Source of the DNA: Plasmodiophora brassicae
Lineage: Eukaryota > Endomyxa: Phytomyxea > Phytomyxea > Plasmodiophorida
Direction: 5' to 3'
NCBI GenBank assembly: GCA_036867785.1
Contig: CP145422.1
Span: forward strand, 1 to 64,000
Length of the DNA stretch: 64,000 nucleotides
A program made the position numbers and the translations under genes. Shown here one piece after another: positions 31,685 to 42,500 of this stretch. Each line of letters opens with the position of its first letter. The first letter of the stretch is position 1. The notes under the pieces were generated by a model. The model made no database searches and was not told the origin of the DNA. It saw only the letters and a program-made list of their open reading frames with translations.

Positions 31685-33788
31685 ATGAGGACGTCGACGA
31701 CATCGCTCTTGACGACAGTCATCATTGGGGGCAGCCTCTTGGTCGCCGTCGCGACTTTATCGCATGTCGTTTGGACATGGGCCTCGCCCATTCATGATCG
31801 CATCCAGTTTAGCGTCCACCACGACCTACTCTGCCAATCGGCAACCAAGTGTCCAGAACACTTGTGGGTGGATGCAGGCGTTGCCGATCCGCTAAAGGAG
31901 AAGCAGTTGATATTTGCGGTGGCTCATTCTCATCCACTGTCATCCATCGACGCTGCCCTGGAAAAGGTTTCGAATCCATCTTCTCCACTGTACGGCCAAT
32001 GGATGTCTCTCCAAGAGACAGCTGTCTTTACGAAGAACGACGAAGCGTTCCGTACAGTGACATCGTTCCTCCGAATGAATGGCGTCCCAGACTGGAGCAT
32101 GAATGCGACGATCAATCGTGACTACTTGGTTGTGACCCTACCCGTCTACAATGCGAACCGATTGTTGGGTGCTGATTTTCGTATCTACGAACGCGGGCAG
32201 CAGAGGTACATCCGGACGCGGACGTATTCGTTGCCGGCGTGGGTTGCCCCATACATCGATTTCGTTGGAGGGGCTATCGATCTTCCTGATGTGCGGCCCG
32301 TCCGACACAAGCAACGCGTCGATACCACTGAGGTTGGCCCTGGACCCGTCATCAAAGGATACGTGACGCCCCAGGCCCTCAATGACGTCTATCATATCGA
32401 TGACAACAAGGCCAGCGCATCGAACGGTGCAACTCAGTCCCTGTAAGTACTCCAGTTGGGCATTCGCGCCGCCATTCATCATACGCGGGCTGGCCGCTGA
32501 TGTGTGTACCGCAGGTTTGAAGCCCTGGGGCAGAACTTCTCACCGGATGACCTGGCTTTGTTTCAGGACAAATTCCATTTGCCTGCGGTGCCAGTTTCGA
32601 CAGTGATTGGCCCTAATTCCAAAGATGCCTGCAAGGTCAATGCGGGGTCCTGCGCAGAAGCGAACCTGTAGGACCACAAGTGGCCTCGTTCCCTGTACGG
32701 TTTCTCGTGTTCCTCACATCCTCCGTCGTGCAGGGACGTTCAGTACATTATGGCGGTGGCCCAGCACGCGGACACAACCTTCTGGGCGATCGACGCCAGC
32801 GACTGGGACCCGTTCACGACCTGGATCGTGGCGTTGGCCAATTGCACCGACCCTCCCAAGGTGGATCCAACGCCACTGGGCAGTCTACAGTTCGCTCATC
32901 TGCTCGCCAGGTGCATTCCATCTCCTACGGAGGTGTCGAGCGAGAAACCCCTGCCCTGCATCGGTTCAATAAGGACCTCGCCCTGCTCGCTGTCCGAGGC
33001 ATCACTGTGGTCGTGTCGTCGGGCGATGACGGTGTCGGCAACTTCCCGATTCGCGACAACCCGCAAGCATGCGGTTTGAATCCCTCGTTCCCCGCCAGCT
33101 GCCCATACGTCGTTAGTGTTGGGGCCACGCAGGGTCCTGAATCAGGACAACCCGAAATCAGCTGTAGCTCAGACACGGGTGGGATCATCACGAGCGGCGG
33201 CGGATTCTCGACCGTGTTCCCTGCACCATCGTACCAAGCGGGAGCCGTGCGACGCTTCCTGCTCGCTTCGAAGAGTGACGATTTGCCGCCCGACGAGATG
33301 TTCAACCGCTCAGGCCGTGGTTACCCCGACGTGGCTCTCCTCGGGTACAACTACATTGTCACTGATGGAGGCCAGTTCGTCGCAGAATCTGGAACTTCAG
33401 CATCTGGTACGCTCATGGCACTGGTTATCGCAGACAGTCGTAACCGGCCGCTAACCGTGACCTATCAGCCCCCGTATTTGCCGGCATGTTGACGCTGATC
33501 AACAGCGTCCTCATCGATCACGGGCGCCCGGTTGTGGGCTTTGTCAACCCGCTTCTGTACTCATTGGCAAAGCACGCCGCCATCTACACAGATGTCACCC
33601 AGGGCAACAATCATTGCGGGGCCGGGCGCGCGCCTCAGATCACCTGCTGCATGTATGGATTCAAAGCCATGCCGGGATGGGATCCCCTGACGGGGCTCGG
33701 TTCCATTCATTTCGCCAACCTCAAAGCAGCTGTCCTGGCAGGCGCTACCAAGGCGCCCAAGCAGCGTGCTCCTGTCGCTGTACAGTAA
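31685..33788 (+). CDS. Tripeptidyl-peptidase I-like sedolisin (S53), five exons
   Basis: Exons: 31685-32442, 32515-32667, 32734-32860, 32911-33406, 33469-33788 (617 aa). An N-terminal hydrophobic segment (about 8-30) is a signal peptide or anchor. The pro-kumamolisin activation domain follows (LIFAVAHSHPLSSIDAALEK; LYGQWMSLQE). Catalytic residues of the Ser-Glu-Asp triad are all present: E301 and D305 in EANLDVQY (restored across intron 2), D385 in SSGDDG for the oxyanion site, and S509 in SGTSASAP (restored across intron 4). GWDPLTGLG near the C-terminus is the calcium-site motif. The family removes tripeptides from protein N-termini in lysosomes or outside the cell. All four introns have GT-AG borders; introns 3 and 4 are 50 and 62 nt. 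Confidence 0.92.
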
Positions 33789-33976
33789 TAATTGCAGGCT
33801 GCATCGATGCTGTCGTTCTTCTGAAGTGGAAGGTGGAATAAACGTCCTTTCCAATGCATGGTCACTTGGAATGATCAATACGATATATATGATTAATGAC
33901 CATATTGATGGATGCCTGTCGATGTCCTGTGGCTTGGCGTACATTGCCACGACAAAAGTAACCGCACCTCGGGAAG
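33789..33976. other. Short convergent intergenic spacer
   Basis: This separates the ends of the sedolisin (plus) and PPR (minus) genes. It contains TGGAATAAAC near 33835, a possible poly(A) signal of the sedolisin gene. Confidence 0.4.
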
Positions 33977-36028
33977 TTATGTAGAACTCTGCCCGATTCT
34001 TTCAAACGCCGACGTGATGCAGCTGAGAATTGCAGGGTCAGCTAGTACCATGCCGGAATCACATGCCACCTGATGCACCAATTGAACTGACGTCAGGCAG
34101 GAGCAGCGAGCAAATGAGTCTACAAAGGCGCAGATGACTGCTGGCGTCAGCAACGTGCATCTGCCCTCCGCAAACTTCCATAGCCTCTGTAAGTCTACTA
34201 AACGGCGAGGGTGCCCGAGGGCAGTGACGAAGGAAGCAAACGCGTCTGGGTCGTTGCCGAAGCAGGAGTCTTCTAAAACACTTTGGGCAGTCATCGTCTC
34301 ACCACATTGGGTATACGCAGAGACAATGGCGCTGAGGACCCTGGGATCACCGAGAAGGTTCCGCTGGCGCGCCATCTCGTGCACTGATCGGACGGATCCC
34401 AGGTCAGAGCACCGTCCATACGCTATGGCGAATTCGCTGACAAGTAACGGACGGTCTAGTGAGGCCTGCCCTGACTGTTTCGCGTAGACGAACAGCATAT
34501 GAAGTGGCTGGAGGGCCGAGTAGTCCCCGCAAGCGCGTACGAGTGCTTGAAGAACCTGAGGGTAAATAGGAGCATGCCGGTTCAGCAGTGATCCGAACAA
34601 ATCCATCGCCTCCGCGATGTGGCGCGATTTTACGAAGGCGCTCAGCATTGCGTTATTGGTCGACGGGCGTGGTTCAACAAGTTGCTCAAAGATGTGCTGT
34701 GCAATGTCGATCCGCCCGACGCGACCAAACGCGGCAATGAACGCATTCACAACGGACGCGTTTGCGAGCACCGCCTTGTCGATATTGGTGGCGTACTGAT
34801 ACAGCATCTGAACTGGATGAAGAGTAGCGCAGCAAGAGATGAGCCCGCTGAGCATGCGCGCCTCCGCTGGGAAGCCGTATCCGATCATGGCCCGGAACAC
34901 GGAAATCGCATTGGTGTCCTTGTCGGCCTTGACGAATGCGCCGATCATTGTGTTGAATGTGACCTCGTCCGGGTTCGGAAACGCTCGAAACAGGCTGTAC
35001 GCGATGTCGAGGCGACCGCACCGGCTGAACGCGGTTATGAAGGCGTTCGTAACAATAACGTCATCAAGCAGCGCCCTATCAGCTTCAGTCGCAAAGTCAT
35101 ACAGACGTTGTAGCGGTTCGTCGGCGGCAGAGTTCCCGCAGGCGGTGATGAGGACGGTGATGTCAGCAGGTAACAAGGAACCGCCGTTCAGGATCATTGT
35201 TCGAAACACGAACATCGCATCGTCGATACGATCAGCTTTGGCTAACGCGTTGATGATCAGCCCGTACATATGCTGGGACGGCGTCAAGTCCTGTGATGTA
35301 AGCCATCGTAGGAGGCCGACCGCTGGAACGAATCGGCCTTGAGCCAGCAGTGGCTTAACAAGGTTGGCATAGATTTGAGGACAATGATAATGCTCAATGT
35401 GGCCTGATTCAATGTGCTGCAAGAGAAGTGCAGCAGCGTCGGCACCGTCCGGGCTGGCTTCGGCGCAACACGCTGCGAGAACGGATAGCAGGACCTCACT
35501 GAATGCAACCCCGTTGGAGATGGAGTCGGCCGCAAGAAATAGAGCGGACTGAGGTTGACGACAAGCTCTGCAGAGCCCCGCTAGGCTGCAGACGACATTA
35601 TGGGTCGGAGGTCTGACCTGGCGATAGAGTTCAAGGGCGTCACCTAGCAATGCAGGCATCGCTAGTTGACAGGCCTTGACAAACAGACAAAACAAGGGCT
35701 CGTCGATGGGAACGCCTTCCCGGATGGCAGCGCGTAACGCGTCTGGTGCTTTCAACGGCGCCGTCCTCAGGCAGAACTGCAACATCCGAGTGAAAAACTG
35801 TGCACGAGGACGCAAACGGCAATCGAGGACATGCCAGAAAACGGCCCATCCTCTGCGCGAGTCACCCTCATCCTGTAGAATACGTGCCGCAAGACCGACG
35901 GTAGGCCTCAGGAAGAAATCATCGTAGAGCGACGGCGAGGATGCTAGGGAGCCCGTAAGGGCACGGGCGCGACGAGGCATCAGGCAATTTACAAGACGGC
36001 TGGTGCGGGTGAGGGTACGTTTGGCCAT
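33977..36028 (-). CDS. Pentatricopeptide repeat (PPR) protein, organelle type
   Basis: A single minus-strand exon of 683 codons starting MAKRTLTRTSRLVNCLMPRR, a basic Arg-rich presequence typical of mitochondrial import. The rest is a chain of helical-hairpin repeats of about 35 residues: for example MYGLIINALAKADRIDDAMF; VTFNTMIGAFVKADKDTNAI; VVNAFIAAFGRVGRIDIAQH. PPR proteins bind organelle RNA one base per repeat. There is no DYW or SMR domain; the protein ends ITSAFERIGQSST. The N-terminal 150 residues align with the DYW protein at 46.3-48.8 kb (RRGWAVF versus ARGWAVF; EPLFCLFVKA versus DALFCTFLKA), so the two are paralogues. Confidence 0.9.
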   Translation of the reverse strand: MAKRTLTRTSRLVNCLMPRRARALTGSLASSPSLYDDFFLRPTVGLAARILQDEGDSRRGWAVFWHVLDCRLRPRAQFFTRMLQFCLRTAPLKAPDALRAAIREGVPIDEPLFCLFVKACQLAMPALLGDALELYRQVRPPTHNVVCSLAGLCRACRQPQSALFLAADSISNGVAFSEVLLSVLAACCAEASPDGADAAALLLQHIESGHIEHYHCPQIYANLVKPLLAQGRFVPAVGLLRWLTSQDLTPSQHMYGLIINALAKADRIDDAMFVFRTMILNGGSLLPADITVLITACGNSAADEPLQRLYDFATEADRALLDDVIVTNAFITAFSRCGRLDIAYSLFRAFPNPDEVTFNTMIGAFVKADKDTNAISVFRAMIGYGFPAEARMLSGLISCCATLHPVQMLYQYATNIDKAVLANASVVNAFIAAFGRVGRIDIAQHIFEQLVEPRPSTNNAMLSAFVKSRHIAEAMDLFGSLLNRHAPIYPQVLQALVRACGDYSALQPLHMLFVYAKQSGQASLDRPLLVSEFAIAYGRCSDLGSVRSVHEMARQRNLLGDPRVLSAIVSAYTQCGETMTAQSVLEDSCFGNDPDAFASFVTALGHPRRLVDLQRLWKFAEGRCTLLTPAVICAFVDSFARCSCLTSVQLVHQVACDSGMVLADPAILSCITSAFERIGQSST

Positions 36029-36366
36029 AACTTCATGGCTCGACCACGCGGACTCCGCTTGTGGCGCAGTTCCGAAGGCAGCAACGCTATGTACATAGTT
36101 CGAGCAACATATGCATACCAGCGACGTACGTACGCCTTGCGCTGACTCAGTCTGCGTCCTGATTGTTCCGCCTAGAAATTGTCAGTCAGCAAACCATCGC
36201 AGGTTTTACACATTGCACGACAGCAGAACTGGAACCTGTGTGCCAAGAGCCTCCGTGGCAATTTCGGGCAGTGATTGGTGGGGACGTGGCCGACGGAGTT
36301 GCGATGGTCATTGCGTGCCCTATGTCGGCAGAGACCGCCAGCCTCTGATCCGGCAGTACATCCATT
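36029..36366. promoter_or_regulatory. Divergent upstream region between PPR and PP2C genes
   Basis: About 340 nt lie between the divergent start codons. No TATA box is obvious and only short ORFs are seen. It must carry both promoters or their 5' UTRs. Confidence 0.45.
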
Positions 36367-37965
36367 ATGGGTCTTGCCCATCCGGTTGCCTGCAAGGCCG
36401 TGTACAATGTCGCGCATCCCGGCGTCGTCGCTGGCGTCGGTTCCATGCAGGGGTACCGCGTGTCCATGGAGGACACGCATTCCCTCTGCGTTCCTCTACG
36501 GCGCCACCCGAACACACACTTGCTCGCCGTGTTTGATGGTAATGTCCAGAATGCCGAACTGGCTGCACCAATGAACGCTAACGTAGACTTGTAATCAGGT
36601 CATGGTGGAAGTGCCGCCGCTCGTAGGAACGCCTTACGTAATGGTCCTTGTGCCTCTGCTGATGGTACGTAGAGTTTGCCGAGCGTGAAATTGCTCGAAA
36701 TGTCGACCTGCTCGATGTCATCGAGGAAGCCGGCGTACGACGCGTTATCATGGAGGCGGACAGCAGGTTTCTGGCCGAGTCCAACCAGGTTAGCTGATTC
36801 GACCATGTCCTTTGGCTCAGTTTTGTCTCCGTTCCCTGCATCGACGTATTGCGTTTGGGCCATTGCCGCTGTTTCTGTGGGACCCGTGCTCTAACTCTAC
36901 TGTCCACATGCAGTCGTGTAAACAAGGTGCCTGCCTGGTGATGGCTGTGGTGACGGCCAGTGCCGCCAATGGGGAATGGGTTAGTCAGGGCGCTGCAACT
37001 GTGTCTGACGTGATCTCATCCACGGTGGCTGTAGGACGTGCTGTGTGTGAATGTGGGCGATTCGCGGATTCTGGTCGGGACGGTGCCGGGTAGCGCCGAA
37101 CACGAGATCGACTGCCGTGTCATGACGGTGGACCACAAACCGGAGGTGTCGCAGGAGAGGGAACGGATCGTGAATGCGGGTGGTTCTGTCGTCATGGGCC
37201 GCATCGACAGGACGCTAGCCGTGTCTCGCGCCCTGGGCGACTGGGTATTCAAGAGCAACGATTCGTTACCCCCAGATGAACAAAAAGTCGTCAGCGTCCC
37301 TGAGTTCACCAGGACGACCGTCGGATGCGGCGCCTTCCTCCTCGTGGCATGCGATGGCATCTTCGAGGCTATGTCCAGTGCGCAAGTGGCCAGCTTTGTC
37401 GGCCGGGACCTTGCCGAAACGTCATGCGCCGATCCCGCAATGACTGTCGCTAGGCTATTGGATGCCTCCTTGCGGTCCGGATCCAAAGGTGACATGGGTA
37501 CGGCAACGTTGCATCTTTCTGATCTAACGGGTCGTGGGCTCTCGTGCAGACAACATGACCTGCATCGTGGCATGTTTCGTCGACGCTGATGGTGTTCCAG
37601 TCGAGAGGCGGTTTGTGCACCCTGAACCACTGCCCAACTTCGAGGCGATGCGTCAAGTGGACCGGGTGGCTTTCTGCCGGGCGTACCTGAGTTTCGCTGT
37701 ACGTGTCGTATGATGCCGGCGCTTTGGTGTCTGGGTAGGCGCTGACGAATAGCAGGAGTCATATGGATTTCGGCACGACGCAGAGAAGGTTCTATCTTCG
37801 CATGGGTTTGACGTGGCACACTGTTCAACATTGCGAAAACGACGCCACAAGGGCATGCAGATGCGGGAACGCGCTGTCCACGGGCTGACAATTGCTGCAT
37901 GCATTGTCGCTGTCATCGCGGTTATCATGGCGTTCACACGACTGACCGCTATCTATCCCACATGA
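36367..37965 (+). CDS. PP2C-type protein phosphatase with C-terminal membrane anchor
   Basis: Seven exons: 36367-36538, 36599-36622, 36673-36788, 36914-36979, 37035-37497, 37550-37698, 37756-37965 (399 aa, exact multiple of three). Family motifs appear in order: GYRVSMEDTH (E35, D36), VFDGHGG (D57-G61, restored across intron 1), VNVGDSRILV, SRALGDW, CDGIFEAMSS, and MDNMTCIV (restored across intron 5). All metal-binding positions are present, so it should be an active Mn/Mg-dependent Ser/Thr phosphatase. The N-terminus MGLAHPV resembles myristoylated PP2Cs. The last exon adds basic RKRRHKG, then a hydrophobic helix (GLTIAACIVAVIAVIMAF) and 9 residues, a tail-anchor layout. Exon 2 is only 24 nt; its borders rest on motif continuity. 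Confidence 0.88.
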
Positions 37966-39515
37966 CAAGGGTGTCCCGGCCGCACCACTGTATTATAATA
38001 ATGTCCCTGGATCAAGAATTGGGTTGCAGATGTGAACGCTAAGTAGGCGTATGCATGGATGCTTCCAATGATGAAGCACGTGCTGAGACGCCAGGCTGTT
38101 GTTACAATATCAGTTTCCAGAAGTTCACCGTAGCGGTGGTTACATTATCCGTATTCGTCATACGTGAACCAGTACTATAGCAGTTCTCGTTATGGTTGCT
38201 GGGCGCGGCAAGTCGTGGTTGCGGTTGACGATACCACACCCCCGCTGTGTAGCCACTAGATTCAACCTGCGTCGCATTGCTACTGCAACCTCAAGAACAG
38301 GGTGCTGTCAGTTTGTTCTCCAGAGCGGAATTGATGCCGCCGACCCAGAACCTGCCGGCGTCATCTATGGGAACCCTTATCACAACGTCGTATGTTGTAG
38401 TCCGCTACGCTCATGTTCTCGTACAAGCCCTGCAGACTGGGCACCGACTCCCCCTGATCTGATATGACTCGCGTGCTTCCATACCGTAGTGGTTTGTTTC
38501 GGTGGAGTGGGCAGAGCTCCATGACCCGAAAACCGTTTTTCTTCAGCCGAGAACCGTTTCATGCATCCGGATAGGAGTCGCCGTCCAATGTTGACGTAAT
38601 GAGCCGACCGGAACGAATTTGGTTCTGCCGTAAGCGTCGTCCGTATCACGTCCGTCACCAAAGCTGGACGGGGTTACGCTGCTGCCGAACTGGCCGAAGC
38701 AGCGCTGAGGTCCCGTGCGTCAATCCATGTCGTGATTCATTGTTGGATGCGGAATATGCGTTGGTCATGTCTTGCTTCTATCTGGCGTTTGCTGCGGGTC
38801 GCATAATTGTTTGAGGGCGATAAGACTGCACTTGACAGCCAGCGGTGCGAACTTTATAACGAGGTGCAATGCCATATAGAATTGCCTACGTCGGCCAGAA
38901 CCCGGGTACCGAAAGCGCCAGGACATACTCCATCGATATCCCTGGGTGTAGCCACGCTACACCTATTGGTGAGGGCGCAGTGCATGCCGCACTCTGTGCC
39001 GGCCCGCACCGGCCGCACACTTCCCAGCCGGAACCAGTCCTGAATCCTGTGCACCGCGAAACAACCAGCTCTGCAACGGGCAGTTCCGTACCAGGGCATG
39101 TGCAGCATCACACCGGGTCGGATGCGGGAGTGGCCCGGGTGCGCACATGCCAATATTCCAGCAGCGGGACTACCTCGAATGCCGTGCGCTCTAATAATAA
39201 GTGCCCGAGTGGGGGAAGTCCGTAGGGCACGCCGCGGCACAGAAAGTGCGGACCCCAGGCTCGGGGTTTATTCTGTGGTGCGGTGTGCTCGTTCCGTCGT
39301 CGCCCATCGCGCGCCATCGTCCCCCGGTCGGGTCGCGCGCGACTGGTCCCAGTCGGCACCCCGCCTGCACGGTTATCGCGCTGGCTTCCACTGCGTCTGC
39401 ACCGCACCTAGTAGCATGAGCCGACGCGCGCAGCGCCCTGCCACCATTGACATTCGACCCAGTCGGGTGCGTCCGGCGTTTTCCCATGCATTCCGGGATT
39501 GGCCACGCCGCTGAC
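37966..39515. other. Long intergenic region, no gene recognised
   Basis: Short overlapping ORFs occur on both strands, the longest a 128-codon minus-strand frame at 38854-39240. None has a recognisable motif or clear exon structure. A small hairpin GTGTAGCCACGCTACAC is at about 38946-38962. The right end must contain the promoter of the CHD gene. Confidence 0.4.
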
Positions 39516-42500
39516 ATGATTCCGCTCGTTCCTGTACAGACATCGCGTCAGGCCGCCCTCCAGCGGGTACCGTCCAGGCGGAAACGCGCGCGCGACGATG
39601 ACGACGATGACGACGATACCGACGACGATCTTGTCATTCGAGTAACGTTCCATTGTATCGTCCGCAATCGGTTTTCCACGTTGCTGAATGTTGCACCTTC
39701 CCATCCAGTCTGCAACCGGGTCCAGTAACGTGTCCGTCAACAATGACGCTTCGGACAGTGCGGTCGACGAAAACGATGATGATGATGATGAGACGGTTGG
39801 CGCTGACGGTTTCGCGTTCGCGCATGACCGTCTAATTGTTCTGGACGCAGGTGCCTCGATCGAGAACCGGATCCCGTCGATCTGCTCGCGACGTGAAGGC
39901 CTCGTCCGCCCAGCGGGGCAGCGATGCGGACGACCTCGATGAGTACTTGGAACCCATTGAGGACGACGATGACGCGAACGGCGCGTCTGGTGCTAGCGAG
40001 GATGACGACGGCGGCGGCGATGTCATCGAGAAGATTATCGCGCGACGTGTTGTTACGCCGAGTTCCGGCAAAGGTACAGGTGATGCCCTATCGGGTGCCA
40101 TTCCAGAACCCTGTTTCTCATGTGCCGGCGCCTAGGTCCATCGGAGGAATTCCTCGTCAAGTACAAGGACGTGTCGTACGTGCACTGCGAATGGATACCG
40201 CGTGCGGGCCTGGAAGCGACCAAGGCGGACCGTGCACGCTTGAATCGATTCCTGCAGAACGAGGGCACCAATGACGACGATGCTGTCGACGTCGACGGGG
40301 ACGATGACAACAATGTTTCTAATGGTACGACTGGCTTTGGTCGCCCTGCTACCAGCAACCTTTATAACAGCGGCGGCAGGTGCAGGCCAGTACTTCCCGT
40401 CCGACTACTGTCGAGTGGATCGAATTGTCGCGCACCGGTCCGCCTTGGACGCTGGCGGATCGAAGCGCACCCTTCGACTGGCTGACCTGCGCGAAGGCAA
40501 GCACTGGGACGAGTGCGAGTTCCTGGTGCGCTGGATGCAACAGGGATACGATGAAGCGACCTGGGAACCGTATTCCACGTTACGACTCCTGGACTGTCAG
40601 GAGGACGTCCGCAACGAGATCATGCGGTACTTCCGGTTCGTGGAGCCTCTGCCGATCGCGACGCCGAAACCCGCCCCCACTAAAAAAGAGACCAAGAAAC
40701 GTTCCACGTCGTCGTCCCGTAACAACAACGCCGCGACGGCTGCCTGGAAGGTATAGCGTGTCGCGCTGTGTCGTCGTAACTTACCCTGACGCACACCCGT
40801 ACCTCTGTAGGCGCAATCATTCCCGGTTCTGGCGTTCGCCAATGGGCTGGCGCTTCGTGACTACCAGGTCGATGGTGTGAAGTGGATGTCGTTCAACTGG
40901 GCCCAGGGTCGTAATTCCATATTGGCTGATGAGATGGGCCTGGGGAAGACGGTCCAGATTGCGGCGTTCATCTCCCATCTACATTCTCACGAAGGCGTTC
41001 CGGGCCCGTTCCTCATCGTTGCACCGCTGTCAACGTTGCAGCATTGGAGGAGAGAGTGCGAGGCCTGGGCGCCCAAGTTGAATTGCCTCGTCTACCATGG
41101 TGGTGCAATAGCTCGTGAAATCATCCGGTACTGGACAACGCCCCTCGACGTTGAATGTACTGACGCGCGTCCGTTCAGTGAGTACGAGTTCAAGTACGAT
41201 AAGAAGTTCGCGCACAAGCCGTTCAAGTTTGACATTTTCGTCACATCGTACGAGATGGTGCTGGCGGACGCCAAGGTCATGTCCCGCATTAACTGGGACC
41301 TGCTCGTCGTTGATGAATCCCATCGCCTCAAGAACCGCGATAGCAAACTCTTCAAGGAGCTCGTCCGGTTCAAGGTTAAACACTGCGTTATGCTTACCGG
41401 TAACGGCGCCCCCTCTTCATTACGCCATTGGTCTAAGGGTCGCGGCGCACGACAGGCACGCCGGTGCAGAACTCGATCGACGAGCTATGGGTGCTGTTGC
41501 ACTTCCTCGACAGCCAGTCGTTCGATTCCCTGGAGGAATTCCAGGCCAAGTTCGGCGACCTGAAGCGAAAGGAGGACGTGGATGCCCTGCATTCGCTGCT
41601 GAAGCCATACTTCCTCCGGCGTATGAAGGGTGACGTTGAGAAGGACTTACCGGATCGGCAAGAGATCGTCATCGATGTCGAGATGACCATGCTGCAGAAG
41701 CGTCTTTACAAGGCGATCTATGAGAAGAACACCGAGTTCCTGTTTCAGAAATCGTCGGTGCCCTCGCTCATGAACATCGGCATGCAACTTCGCAAATGCT
41801 GCAACCATCCGTATCTGATTCGAGGCGTCGAGGTAAGCGGGTCCCTTCGTGCGGTCAGCTCCCCTGTAACGTATGTGCTGCAGGAAGATCAAGTGGAGGA
41901 TTCCATGGACGACGATGCGAAGATGGATCGATTGGTGGCAGCGTCTGGGAAGTTTGTTCTCCTCGACAAGCTGTTGCCGAAACTGAAGAGCGAAGGTCAC
42001 CGCGTCCTCATCTTCTCGCAGATGGTCCGCATGCTGGACATCATCGAGGACTACCTGAACCATCGGTCGTACAGCTACGAGCGCATCGATGGCAACATTC
42101 GCGGCAGCGATCGCCAGACGGCCATCGACAACTTCACACGCACCCCTGACATGTAACGGTGGCTCACGAGCCGCTGTCAGCTCTCTACGCTAACCCGTCT
42201 GCATCATAGCTTCATCTTCATGCTGGCGACTCGAGCAGGAGGCGTTGGCATCAACCTGACGGCTGCCGATACGGTCATCATCTTCGACTCGGACTGGAAC
42301 CCGCAGAACGACCTGCAGGCGCAGGCGCGCTGCCATCGTATCGGGCAGACGCAGCACGTCAAGGTGTATCGGCTGATCACGAAGAACACATACGAAATGG
42401 CCATGTTCAATCGGGCGTCGATGAAGCTCGGCTTGGACCAGGCCGTCCTGCATCCGATGACAACGTCGGTCAAAGGCAGCGCCAGTGAGAAGCTGACCAA

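Noticed and set aside
38854-39240. 128-codon minus-strand ORF between the PP2C and CHD genes
   Set aside because: No motif, no intron structure and overlapping frames on both strands. Support is too weak to call a gene.
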